A stretch of 64,000 nt of DNA from Amoebidium appalachense (taxonomy: Eukaryota; Ichthyosporea), in the NCBI GenBank assembly GCA_963693365.1, contig CAVNZM010000004.1:13516001-13580000 (forward strand), given 5' to 3'. The notes beneath the pieces are model-generated. The model did no database searches. It was given only the letters and a program-made list of their open reading frames with translations, and was not told the DNA's origin. This document shows positions 26,544 to 42,320 of the stretch, piece after piece. How positions within the stretch are numbered: the first letter of the stretch is position 1; every line of letters starts with the position of its first letter. Both the position numbers and the translations under genes were made by a program.

Positions 26544-28960
26544 AGGTAGCAATGGGTGAGGCTATGCAAATTGTCGTACCCTTAAAAGATGCCTTTATGG
26601 GGACTTTTAGACTACATTTTCCTTTTTTCCCATCTCGATCACCCCCACATCCGAACCTTTCGGATATCTTTATGAGATCTGTTTGACAATATGTTGATGT
26701 CTGAATCGAGTGCATAATTTTTGTTTTCGGCTTGGATTCACTTAATAATGCCAATCGTTGCCGCATCTATATGTATCTGTGGACCCTGTAGTGGCCACAT
26801 CAGCTAACAAATAACGGAAAGGGTTGTGGCCATTAGTATATCTAGTATATCTAGTAACAATGCTGACAGTTACCGTAAGCCTGCCCGCCCACATGGGCCC
26901 GTATGGACAACTAAATGACGACTTAGTGGCGGGTTTATGATGTCTCGGACGATGGAATTTGTGCACGCGCACGTGCACCAAGTCTGTGACACAAGGGTGT
27001 TGCTCCTCTGCCATATCTGATACGACTTCTTTCATGAATCATTCATTAAATATGCAACAATATTATTATCTGTTATAAATTATATCAAAATATATCTTTA
27101 CAACCAAGGTTGTTGGTAATTATCTACACTAGCCATATGGGTGGAATGGCTGGGCCAGAGCCAGACGAGGAGATGGGCGAAGACGCAGAGTAAATTTTCT
27201 GTTTGTTGATGAGTGGGGGTGTAGGGGGTTTGGTTTTCACGTGTGTCAGTAGCCTGTAACATATAGGCGCTGTGCCGATGTCAGAAGTTTAAGTGGACTG
27301 CAACCCAACCTTTTAGGTATATATTGACATCCAAATAGTATAGGTTTACTACGAAAAAGATATCAGAACTTATCGTTATAGCATCTTTACATTCTCCTGC
27401 TGATATCATTATATACATGTTGACATCCAAATGGTATAAGTTTATGGCTAAAAAGATATCAGAACGTATCAATATAGCATCTTTACATTCACCTGATGTC
27501 CATCTTGCGATGCTTAAAAGTGCACGGAATCGATCTAGCCTGGGTCCAAAAGATGCCTCGAACCCATCCCAGGAATCTCATGATGACCATCCAAAACACA
27601 TCAAAGGGACAATTGCAAGACACCATAATGTGCATATATATAGATTCATCTTCAGACAACTAACGGCTCCTGAAAAGTGCATACAAGGACCACTTAAAGA
27701 CCCTAGAGAGATGCTGTGGACTCCATTCTAGTATGAGAATTGCATCCAGCAACATTATAGCATCTATATATGCCTATCATGTGCACCGGGTAATCCACAA
27801 ACCATCTATGACGTCGCAAAGATCACATAGAGACCCTAACCAGATATCATAAAGTGCACATGCTGTGCCTAGAACAGGGATAAATCAGGAATGATGATAT
27901 AATATGCACCAGAAATACACTTAGACATCTGAGGGTACCTAGGGGGTACATATGGATGGGAAAAGGATAGGATATTCAGAGATCTGTAATACCACATCAT
28001 CAACACCATAGGTCCACATGTAGATGCCTTCAAGTGCACGGAATCGATCGAGCCAGGGTCAAAAAGATGTCACAAACCCATCCCAGAAACCTCATGATGA
28101 CCATCCGAAAGGCATCTAAAAGACCACGTAAAGGCCATATAAGATGCAAATATGGTTTTCCCTCATGACAACTAAATGTTCCTAAAAGGTTCATTAACAG
28201 ACCACTTAAAGACGTCAAAAAGATGCTGTATACCAGGAATAGCGTCCAGCAACATTAAAGCAACCATATATGCCTATCATGTGCACCACCCAATCCACAT
28301 ACCATCTATGACGTCGTGGATGAGGTCCATCTACAAGAGCACATAAAGACACTTTGTCGATCATTAAAAGTGCATATGCTGTGCATATAACAGCGAAAAA
28401 ACAATATGGATCGTATAAAATGCACTAAAACTAGTCTTGGACATCATAGGGGACTTAGGGGGTAGAAATGGATGGGAAGAAAATATGATCATATAAAGTG
28501 GTCCATATAATGTCTATGTGCACCGGAAATAAACTAGAAGTACACTTGGACGTCCTGGAGTACTTAGGGTGTACTTTGGGATGGGTACAAGAAAAGAGCA
28601 TTTAATGTGGTCTTTAGATGGTCCATATCACCACCCAAACCCCACCAAATTGTGTTTGGAAAATTTTGAACATCGGGGCATTTAATATGCATTTAGGATG
28701 GGTTGTAGATCATTTCATGACACCATAGTAGATGCCTTGCGGTGCTGTTCTGGATGATGGATGATATCAAGTCCCCTTTATCCCCTCCTGGACATCATAG
28801 ATGAGTTATGGATAGTGGCCATCCAAATTGTTTACGACCCCCACATCCCATCTAGATGTCATCATGTAGGTAGGTTGTGGTGGATGTGTGGGGTGGATAT
28901 GGTGGGAGGACCCCCAAAAGGTGTCCTGGATGGGATCCGGATCGCCGAACAAGATTGCTG
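26544..28960. other. 3' spacer after the transposase, with degenerate ~500-bp repeats
   Basis: No gene recognised. The segment around 27,520-27,960 (GTGCACGGAATCGATC, CTCATGATGACCATCC, GTGCATATGCTGTGC-type landmarks) recurs in diverged form at 28,030-28,480, with a third partial copy at 28,500-28,600. GATATCAGAAC and TATATACATGTTGACATCC segments also recur at 27,310-27,470. The composition is AT-rich, unlike the flanking genes. A short open frame at 27,139-27,195 (MGGMAGPEPDEEM, acidic) follows an AG, but I cannot tie it to a gene. Confidence 0.55.
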
Positions 28961-28970
28961 ATGTGCATCG

Positions 28971-28971
<1 letters not shown>

Positions 28972-29017
<46 letters not shown>

Positions 29018-29262
29018 ACACATACAACGGCATTCGGGTACACACATGCACACTTTGCATCCCCCTCCCCCCCCCCCCCCCACACAAAGGCATTCGGGTA
29101 CACACATGCACACTTTGCATCCCCCTCCCCCACACACATACAAAGGCATTCGGGTACACACATGCACACTTTGCATCCCCCTCCCCCACACACATACAAA
29201 GGCATTCGGGTACACACATGCACACTTTGCATCCCCCTCCCCCACCCCCTTCGTGAGAATGC
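28972..29262 (+). repeat. C run plus 56-60-bp minisatellite, 4 copies
   Basis: A C homopolymer with CA repeats is followed by four units of GGCATTCGGGTACACACATG plus CACTTTGCATCCCCCTCCC, ending just before the 3' end of the 626-aa gene. Confidence 0.92.
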
Positions 29263-29299
29263 ACTGAGTGTCACATATTTATAATAAGTTGAATTTTAT

Positions 29300-29431
29300 T
29301 GATCGTAAAAAAGCACGAAGTCGCCTACCCTGCTAGTAATATGGTGATACCGATCCGTCAGGCCATTGATCATAAAAAGGCACGAAGTCGCCTGGCCTGC
29401 TGGTAATATGGTGATACCGATCACAGTCAGG
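29300..29431. repeat. Tandem duplication of the 3' end of the 626-aa gene
   Basis: A segment of about 65 bases at 29,367-29,431, which encodes the last part of the 626-aa protein, is repeated at 29,300-29,361 with a handful of substitutions. On the minus strand both copies encode DRYHHITSR-GDFV-FYDQ. The second copy lies after the stop codon, so the protein has lost or never gained that extension. Confidence 0.85.
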
Positions 29432-31213
29432 CCAAAGTTCATCCCATGTGTTGGTTGCTGCTTCATAATACAACCAGTGGTCGTATGGTTCACCAACTAC
29501 TTGCACATGGTGATTCCTGATGGCATCCTCGAGGGCTGTCTGACACGGCAGTTGCGGGTACCAATCCGCACCATCCAAAACCTCGGCGATAGGAACAGCA
29601 CTCCACAGGGCATCCGCGCTGGGAGACGTGTCAGGCTGGCCCGTGGTCTTGTTAATACCGATATAGCTGCTGCGCTGTTGTTCCAAATGGTCGGAGGGGG
29701 TTTCTACCCAATAATTCTCGATTTCTGCCTGCCACGGGCAGACGCCGTCGGCATCGTTGAGCATGATTTGGTCATATCCACTCGGGGGGTAGATGACGGC
29801 CGCTTGCCGGGTTTCGGTGTCGTAAGCATACAACCCGTCAACAACGAATGGCAAATCTCTACCTTGCCCCTCCTTTTGGGCTTTTTGGAACTCTTCGCGC
29901 TCAACATCTTTCCTGATTGTGTCAATTAAGTCTCCCCAATCGAAGGGAAGCACAATGACGTGTCGTTTGTTCATGACGTCCACAAGCATCTGCCACGACA
30001 CGCCCACTTGCAGACGCCGCATGTATGTGGAAATTTCGACGGTTTCGATGTCGGTATCGATCTGGCCCAGGGGAACAAACTCGCCTTCTTCCTGCCCTTC
30101 CTGAATCTCGTAAGCAAACCACCCCGTGCACCGCCCGAATATGTTTTTGCGCTCGGCAGGCCCACCCTCGCTGTAATCCGCCTGGACCCTGCTAACTAAA
30201 TTCGAAAGCTTTTTGTCCCATTCCAGCTTGTGTCTAATGATGTTTGCGTAGTCGTACAGGTGGGCTTGGGTACGGGGTGCAGTTGTAACTGGCGGGTTTG
30301 AGGCAGCTTGTGCCAAAATATTGGCCTTTTGGGTGGCCATATCTAGTATTATATTCGCATGGACATCGTCGTAGCCGTCGTTGTCGTCGTCCCTCCGGTG
30401 GGCATAATGGTCCATCAATCGCAGCAGCAAACACGTGTTAAACGACTCTAACGTATACGCAGAGCTGTCTAACTTGACAACTCCTGCAGACCCTCGCAAC
30501 CACGCAGTGCACGGCGGGTAATGCCGCAGTTTGCCGTCCCCCGTGTACCCCTCACTGGGGTGTGTCTCTACGATCCTTCTAATAGCATCCTCAGGAAGTA
30601 AACCCCACCAGTTCCAGAACCTACTATCCTGAAAATCACTGTTATTCTCTATGGCGTATTGGACATCCGCCAAAGTGGAGGTTGCAAAAAACATATCGGC
30701 AAAGCTCTCGCTCGTTTTTTGGTCCAGTTCGGACATTTTTGCCGCAATCTCTGCTGCTGTGGCCTGCATCACCGTCCTAGTTGCAAGGCAACAGCGCCCT
30801 TCAGGGTTGTACACGGCCAGCTTGTCATAGCTTCGGAGGTACACCGCTGTGCATGCACGGAAACCTGCTTTCAACTCTTCCTGCAGTTGCAATAGACTCA
30901 ACGAGGTGTCTACCTCAAACACAACAAAAGGGTGCAACGTTTCCACTAGAGTGACATCTTCGGGGGTTGAAACCGTGGCAAGGCCGTTGGTGTTTGCAAG
31001 AGAAAACACTACAACATCTTCCCCTACAGGGCCTAACAACAGCGGTGTCTTCGATGGAACGATCCGAACACGCACTGGCATTGAGGGTGCAAGTCCCATT
31101 GCTGACAGCGAAATAATAATTCTGCCTATACCCTGCATGCCAAATCCTGTTGTGTTTTCGTGCAGCTGAGGTCGGTGTATTTGAAACGATTTGGATATAA
31201 TAACATCAGTCAT
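29333..31213 (-). CDS. Orphan 626-aa protein
   Basis: A single uninterrupted frame of 627 codons starting MTDVIISKSFQIHRPQL; no family recognised. There is no signal peptide or membrane segment. The N-terminal 150 residues are rich in beta-branched and hydrophobic residues (for example RVRIVPSKTPLLLGPVGEDV, VVFEVDTSLSLLQL), suggesting a beta-rich domain. The middle is helical and acidic (DDDNDGYDDVH). The C-terminal third is rich in Trp/Tyr (DALWSAVPIAEVLDGADWYP; YDHWLYYEAATNTWDELWPD). Length and lack of introns contrast with the host genes here. It could be a structural or DNA-processing protein of the element, but nothing in the sequence decides this. Two CGCGCTGATTGGC-type boxes lie just upstream. 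Confidence 0.8.
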   Translation of the reverse strand: MTDVIISKSFQIHRPQLHENTTGFGMQGIGRIIISLSAMGLAPSMPVRVRIVPSKTPLLLGPVGEDVVVFSLANTNGLATVSTPEDVTLVETLHPFVVFEVDTSLSLLQLQEELKAGFRACTAVYLRSYDKLAVYNPEGRCCLATRTVMQATAAEIAAKMSELDQKTSESFADMFFATSTLADVQYAIENNSDFQDSRFWNWWGLLPEDAIRRIVETHPSEGYTGDGKLRHYPPCTAWLRGSAGVVKLDSSAYTLESFNTCLLLRLMDHYAHRRDDDNDGYDDVHANIILDMATQKANILAQAASNPPVTTAPRTQAHLYDYANIIRHKLEWDKKLSNLVSRVQADYSEGGPAERKNIFGRCTGWFAYEIQEGQEEGEFVPLGQIDTDIETVEISTYMRRLQVGVSWQMLVDVMNKRHVIVLPFDWGDLIDTIRKDVEREEFQKAQKEGQGRDLPFVVDGLYAYDTETRQAAVIYPPSGYDQIMLNDADGVCPWQAEIENYWVETPSDHLEQQRSSYIGINKTTGQPDTSPSADALWSAVPIAEVLDGADWYPQLPCQTALEDAIRNHHVQVVGEPYDHWLYYEAATNTWDELWPDCDRYHHITSRPGDFVPFYDQWPDGSVSPYY

Positions 31214-31320
31214 CGCGCTGATTGGCTAAACGCGGATGACACATCTTTTCGGATGATTGGTTGGATAAATCTAGTTACCATCGGCTAGCCGCGCTGATTG
31301 GCCAAATCCAATTGGTGTTG
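31214..31320 (-). promoter_or_regulatory. CCAAT-box cluster upstream of the 626-aa gene
   Basis: CGCGCTGATTGGCTAAA (about 31,215) and CGCGCTGATTGGCCAAA (about 31,291) are near-duplicates, and ATGATTGGTTGG lies between them. These are inverted CCAAT boxes within 100 bases of the start codon. No TATA box seen. Confidence 0.55.
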
Positions 31321-31566
31321 CTTCGGCATAACCCGTGCGCAAGCCCGAAAATTCGGATTTGTTTCTTGGTATTTTTTGAAGTCCGGAATATTTTTGCCTG
31401 GGGTGTATGGTATATTTTCATCCCCAGTTAAAGGGGGTGAAAGGGGGTTCCTATTTTAGCTTACCACGAAATTTGCAGGGGTTTACCATAAACTGAAAAT
31501 ATGATGGTATTTTTGAAACGTTTAGGGTATTTTTTACCGTAAAAACGGGGTTATGGTCGGGCCTGC

Positions 31567-31922
31567 CCGTGCGCTTGCACCTGTGTTGCTTGAGAGTAGG
31601 GTCATGAGCGCTATCACCGTGCGCTTGCACCTGTGTTGCTTGAGAGTAGGGTCATGAGCGCTATCACCGTGCGCTTGCACCTGTGTTGCTTGAGAGTAGG
31701 GTCATGAGCGCTATCACCGTGCGCTTGCACCTGTGTTGCTTGAGAGTAGGGTCATGAGCGCTATCACCGTGCGCTTGCACCTGTGTTGCTTGAGAGTAGG
31801 GTCATGAGCGCTATCACCGTGCGCTTGCACCTGTGTTGCTTGAGAGTAGGGTCATGAGCGCTATCACCGTGCGCTTGCACCTGTGTTGCTTGAGAGTAGG
31901 GTCATGATCGCTATCACCATAC
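31567..31922 (+). repeat. 50-bp tandem array, 7 copies
   Basis: CCGTGCGCTTGCACCTGTGT plus TGCTTGAGAGTAGGGTCATG and ATCGCTATCA-type ends, exactly repeated every 50 bases from 31,571. Only the last copy differs (ATGATCG, then ACCATACCC). C homopolymers follow at 31,938-31,980. Confidence 0.97.
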
Positions 31923-32267
31923 CCTTGCTCATGAGCGCCCCCCCCCCCCCCCCCCCCCCCTCCCCCCCCCCCCCCCCCCCAAACCCTCCTCCCATCTACC
32001 CGCACAACCCCAACCCCACATTATATCGTGCACCGGGTAACATGGACGCTGGCGCACCCCTTCCCCCACCCAGCCCATTCGCACCCCCTCCCCCGATCCG
32101 CACAAGCCCGCGCAGCACCCCCGGGCCCTCACCCATCCTATTGGCCATCCTGGCCGGCCTGATCCTCTACGTGCTCTGGGACACGTTCAGCCCACGTGTG
32201 CGGCGGCGCCTGGCAGTGCTCAAGTGCCAGCGCGCGTGCCCAATGTGTGCCAGCTGCGGCAGCTGCG

Positions 32268-32873
32268 TGTCGTGGCAACAAACAGAGTGTATACAAACTA
32301 CTCTAACTATCTGCACGCTTAAAGGGGCTCGAAACCGTGTATACGTATAAACTTTTCTTTGAGTTGGGTGGGAAGCGAGTTTTTTGTGTTCTGAGAAGAA
32401 CTTCCAAAAGCCCGCGACCCCGCGAGACACTTCACAGACACGCGGCCCACTGGCCAGACAAATACCACAGTGACATTCAGCCAATCACAACACTCCCTCC
32501 CCCACAGACTACACGCACTCCACACCATTGGCTACCGCGACCTCAGACACCCCTACAGCACTACAACACGTACACACGTTTACTCACAATACATATAAGC
32601 ATACACACACGCGAGCAGGCAACATGGGTCTCGCCACGCACACAGCAAGAAGCAATACAACATTTAACATGGAGAGTACGCAGAGGCATGGGGCATGCAC
32701 GCGCGCACCAAACAATCAGCCGCCGCTGCATCAGATTCTCCCCATACCACTGATTAATCTCCTCATACCCCATTTAGACCCCGGCATCACTATGCAAGAA
32801 AACCCCCCGAAATTAACTCACCAAAACACAAAATATAGAAGTAAACTAATACGAATCAGCTCAGCACATGACA
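32268..32873 (+). repeat. Left LTR (606 bp)
   Basis: Direct repeat of 34,357-34,962. It contains CAGCCAATCACA (CCAAT box) and an ACATATAAGCATAC TATA-like box about 110 bases later, a plausible promoter. Confidence 0.92.
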
Positions 32874-34356
32874 ACTCCCCCCTCGCACAGAAAATAACTG
32901 AGTTCCACCTCAGTAAAAACTACCTAAAAACAAAATAAAGTTATGTGCTGAGCGACTACAACTACCGCTACCCATGCAGGAAGCAACATTTAACATATAA
33001 CATAAAACATATACATACATCCACACACCACCCCACCATGGTTAATACCCAACCCAACCCCAAAACAAGGATAAGAACCGCCACTGACGTTGCCCTGTAG
33101 ATGCACCTCTGCCCCCGTCCACAACCTGCACCCAAAACCCCATGCCCCTGGCACAATGTTATATCGAGTGGAACATAGCAACAGACATGATAACAGACAC
33201 CATCCATACAACCACACTCAGCATGCCCCATCCACAAAGAATTCCTAGCAAAACCTAACATGCCACTGACGAACACCTCCAGACTCATGTGACGTACACC
33301 TCCAGACTCTCTTGCTGGCCATTCCTCTACCCAACAAAGACTCCTACTACGTAGGTCCCGGTGGTTTGGGAATGCCTCCGCCCCAACCGTGCCCTACCCA
33401 GCGGTGTGTCTAAGGCCTACTGCTGCACTGGGCACCACAACACTACTCAACAACACTACGGGCAGCCACTCCAAAGGGCCTCAACACCAGGCCCAGGGCA
33501 GCCACTCCAAGGGGCCTCAGCACCAGGCCCTTTGACGACGGGGGTTCACAACAGTGGGGGCCTGCCACTGCCATGACTACACTTCGACCCCCCCCCCAGC
33601 CCCCTCGTCAGAGGGCCGAGCTCCCAGACAGCAGCAGGACTTTCTATTCCACTGACCCTAACCACACACGTCGCCAACACAGGACTCATACACACGTCGA
33701 AAACGCCAGGCACCAGTAGAAAACTCGCCGAAAAATAACACCACACAACAGTTACTCCCATAGTATTACAACAACAACAACCCAAGAGATGGCCTACCCC
33801 CTAATAAAACCTTCATACCAGCAACACGGTCACCGACGTCCCTGCCCCCCACGACGGGGCTGTTTACACCACGCGTTGCCCCCGCTCCTTGCAGTTGTCA
33901 CAGGTGCCTGGGAAAGAGCCTGGCGCCGGCTCTTGCTGTCCCGCCCAAAGACGCTAGTCTGGCCCATCTGTTATCCCGTTGTGGCCGTGGCTGGTAGGGC
34001 TGGCAGTAGCGCCGTGGGGAGGGTGACCGCCGCCGGTCCCCTCTGAGGCCTCTGCTGGGCAAACGGCCCTGAGCTTGCTAAGTCACCTAGGGAGGTCAAG
34101 GTCCTTAGCGAGGACTAAGTCCCCTGTGATACTAGTCCTACTGCTCATGTTGCCTATGCCAACTGTTGCTAGCTGTAGGTCTGTGTGTGCGTATGTTTCT
34201 TCTACCTCTAACCGTCGAAAAAGGCCTAAGACAAAACCACTCATAACCGCTAGGCGTGAAAAAAAAAAAAACTAGGGGTGAAAGCAACAGCCCAGAAGGA
34301 CTAACAGTGCGTGTGCCCCCTCCCTGCAAAAAACTGCAGAGAAAGGGGGTGTAGCT

Positions 34357-34962
34357 TGTCGTGGCAACATACAGTGTGTATATGAACTACTCTAACTATC
34401 TGCACGCTTAAAGGGGCTCGAAACCGTGTATACGTATAAACTTTTCTTTGAGTTGGGTGGGAAGCGAGTTTTTTGTGTTCTGAGAAGAACTTCCAAAAGC
34501 CCGCGACCCCGCGAGACACTTCACAGACACGCGGCCCACTGGCCAGACAAATACCACAGTGACATTCAGCCAATCACAACACTCCCTCCCCCACAGACTA
34601 CACGCACTCCACACCATTGGCTACCGCGACCTCAGACACCCCTACAGCACTACAACACGTACACACGTTTACTCACAATACATATAAGCATACACACACG
34701 CGAGCAGGCAACATGGGTCTCGCCACGCACACAGCAAGAAGCAATACAACATTTAACATGGAGAGTACGCAGAGGCATGGGGCATGCACGCGCGCACCAA
34801 ACAATCAGCCGCCGCTGCATCAGATTCTCCCCATACCACTGATTAATCTCCTCATACCCCATTTAGACCCCGGCATCACTATGCAAGAAAACCCCCCGAA
34901 ATTAACTCACCAAAACACAAAATATAGAAGTAAACTAATACGAATCAGCTCAGCACATGACA
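34357..34962 (+). repeat. Right LTR (606 bp)
   Basis: Same length as the left copy, differing mainly in the first 40 bases. It ends at GCACATGACA, directly before the CTGCG duplication. Confidence 0.92.
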
Positions 34963-35170
34963 CTGCGTTCCCCGCCGCAAGTGTGCGCACTGCCCCCGCT
35001 GCCACGTGTGCGGTGCCAGCCCCGCCCGGTGCGCACAGTGCCCCGCATGCACGCGCTGCCCGCCCGAGCAGAAGTGCCCGGCGTGCCCCACGTGTGCGCA
35101 TGCGCCTGCGGTGGTGATCAAGGAGCGCACTTGAAGGGTTGGGGGGGCAGAGATTTTTGTGGCATAGAGT

Positions 35171-35431
35171 ATGGCGTACCGATGGGAGTACAAGCTGAAG
35201 GAGGAGCCCGGCAAGGCACCCGTGGTGCAGGCAACTATTGTGCCGACCGAGGCCACCACCCGGCGGACGCAGATGGAGCAACGAGCATACGCACAAGAGC
35301 TTGCGGAAAAGGGCTATATAGATCTGCCCGATGAGTTGGCGGAGAAGTGTGGATTCAAGAAGTGGGTGCCGAAGAATCAACGACAGACAGCAATTGTACT
35401 GCAGAAGATGATGGAGCCTGAGGATGCATAG
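35171..35431 (+). CDS. Small charged protein, 86 aa (unknown)
   Basis: Frame starting MAYRWEYKLKEEPGKAPVVQ, beginning 37 bases after the stop of the split Cys-rich gene. It is rich in Glu, Lys and Gln, with a likely helical middle (QMEQRAYAQELAEKG) and DLPDELAEKCGFKKWVP near the C-terminus. It has no introns. No family recognised. The close spacing to its neighbour, in compact style, is unlike the host genes. Confidence 0.6.
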   Translation: MAYRWEYKLKEEPGKAPVVQATIVPTEATTRRTQMEQRAYAQELAEKGYIDLPDELAEKCGFKKWVPKNQRQTAIVLQKMMEPEDA

Positions 35432-35621
35432 AGACCTACACACAAAGGATGAATGGACTTACACCACAAACATGGAAAATGTAAATGACGAGAGAATCTC
35501 CACAAACATGGAAAATGTAAATGACGAGAGAATCTGTTGGGATGTTTAATTTTGATGAGCTGGAGTCTATCTCCCCCCCCTCCCCTTCACCGTTCAATGA
35601 AAACTTGGTAGCATGTGTATC

Positions 35622-35902
<281 letters not shown>

Positions 35903-36149
35903 CAATGTACGTGCCAGTGTGCTTGTACACAGATTGAAAAGGAGACTTGGGGTATATTAAATGGAGTCTCTCCCGCTACCACGGGCAAATACATTCAATA
36001 ATCATTACGGAAACTTGGTACTGTTACCGGGCAAATACAATATACATGAAAATTTGGATAAGATTGAAGCAGATCACATTCGAATAAACATTACAGAAAA
36101 CTTGGTATGAAAACTTTGTACCACGTCTTTCCTCCACCACACCCATCAC

Positions 36150-36541
36150 AAACCCCTATAGATGTGGATGTGTGCCTACTGCCCACACCACCACAAATAC
36201 GTTTCCCCCACCGCACCCACCACAAACCCTAAGTAAGATGTGAATGTGGGGCCTACCCGCCGCCACCACTACAACTACGTTTCCCCCACCGCACCCACCA
36301 CAAACCCTAAGTAAGATGTGAATGTGGGGCCTACCCGCCGCCACCACTACAACTACGTTTCCCCCACCGCACCCACCACAAACCCTAAGTAAGATGTGAA
36401 TGTGGGGCCTACCCGCCGCCACCACTACAACTACGTTTCCCCCCACCGCACCCACCACAAACCCTAAGTAAGATGTGAATGTGGGGCCTACCCGCCGCCA
36501 CCACTACAACTACGTTTCCCCCACCGCACCCACCACAAACC
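36150..36541 (+). repeat. 78-bp tandem repeat, about 5 copies, at the 3' end of the JmjC gene
   Basis: Units of CACCACAAACCCTAAGTAAG plus ATGTGAATGTGGGGCCTACC and a CCGCCACCACTACAACTACG tail, period 78. The array ends at the stop codon of the JmjC gene. The leftmost unit (36,150-36,225) is diverged. Confidence 0.93.
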
Positions 36542-41627
<5,086 letters not shown>

Positions 41628-41740
41628 GTTGCTGTGTGTGTTTTTGTGATGTGTGTAATTGTGAGCACCCTCTGCCTGTAAGACTGTCTGTGAGAGCGCT
41701 CTGTCTGTGTGCTTGTGCCACCGTGTTGTAGCGCTCGTGC

Positions 41741-41742
41741 TT

Positions 41743-41837
<95 letters not shown>
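41741..41837. repeat. (CT)n(GT)n microsatellite upstream of the JmjC gene
   Basis: A CT run then a GT run, about 115-210 bases upstream of the start codon at 41,627. Confidence 0.93.
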
Positions 41838-41838
<1 letters not shown>

Positions 41839-42116
41839 AATCGTTCCTAGGAAAGCTCGTGCATGCGCGCGCTATGTTTTTTGTGTCCAGTCTAACAATG
41901 TTTGTGTTTAGCAGAACTCGTTTGTGTGTGTGCTCTGTTTTCGTATCCCAAACAATCTACGATTGTGTGCATAAGCCTAAAATGTGCCTCGCACAGGGAA
42001 ACATGAAGGACATTCTATGTATCTGTATTGGCTAAAAAAGGGGACAACTGATAGCGCGGTGTGCACAGGTTATTATAACAAGTTTCTTTGTTGTTTTCGT
42101 CTAGCCTATTTGTAAT

Positions 42117-42320
42117 TACAATGGAAACATGTACAACAGCAGCGCTGGGCGAAAGTGACACGAACTGATGTGGTGCGCCTGATTACGTTTGAAACATGCA
42201 CAACAGCAGCGCTGGGCGAAAGTGACACGAATTGGTGTGGCGCGCTTGGTTATGTTTGAAACATGTACAACAGCAGCGCCGGGCGAAAGTAACACGAACT
42301 GGTGTGGTGCGCTTGGTTAT
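42117..42320 (+). repeat. 66-70-bp tandem repeat, 3 copies
   Basis: Units with GAAACATGTACAACAGCAGC, GGGCGAAAGTGACACGAA and TGGTGTGGTGCGCTTGGTTA. A few substitutions between copies. Confidence 0.9.

Larger units (their letters stand above)
32268..34962. mobile_element. Non-autonomous LTR retroelement (2.7 kb) with 5-bp target duplication
   Basis: Two direct repeats of 606 bp (32,268-32,873 and 34,357-34,962) begin TGTCGTGGCAACA and end GCACATGACA, the TG...CA rule. The flanks CTGCG (32,263-32,267 and 34,963-34,967) are a 5-bp target-site duplication. A purine-rich stretch (GAGAAAGGGGGTG) precedes the right repeat. The 1.48-kb interior has no reverse transcriptase, integrase or gag that I can read, so it must depend on another element. 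No typical TGG primer-binding site follows the left repeat. The two repeats differ at only a few bases near their start, so the insertion is recent. Confidence 0.9.
32042..35134 (+). pseudogene. Membrane-anchored Cys-rich protein gene split by an LTR element
   Basis: The 5' part (32,042-32,267) begins MDAGAPLPPPSPFAPPPPIR, a Pro-rich head. A single membrane segment follows (ILLAILAGLILYVLWDTF), then basic residues and the first Cys cluster (CQRACPMCASCGSC). The coding frame resumes after the insertion at 34,968 with further CxxC pairs (KCAHCPRCHVC, RCAQCPACTRCPP, KCPACPTC) and stops at 35,134. With one copy of the duplicated CTGCG counted, the two parts total 393 bases and stay in frame, about 130 residues. 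So the gene was whole before the insertion. The many CxxC pairs suggest metal binding or disulfide-rich structure. Family not recognised. Confidence 0.8.

Noticed and set aside
27139-27195. Short acidic frame MGGMAGPEPDEEMGEDAE as the last exon of a chaperone gene
   Set aside because: Only 18 codons, with no upstream exons or domain to support it.
32268-34962. Full retrovirus-like element
   Set aside because: The 1.48-kb interior is too short and shows no reverse transcriptase, integrase or gag; it is a non-autonomous LTR element.
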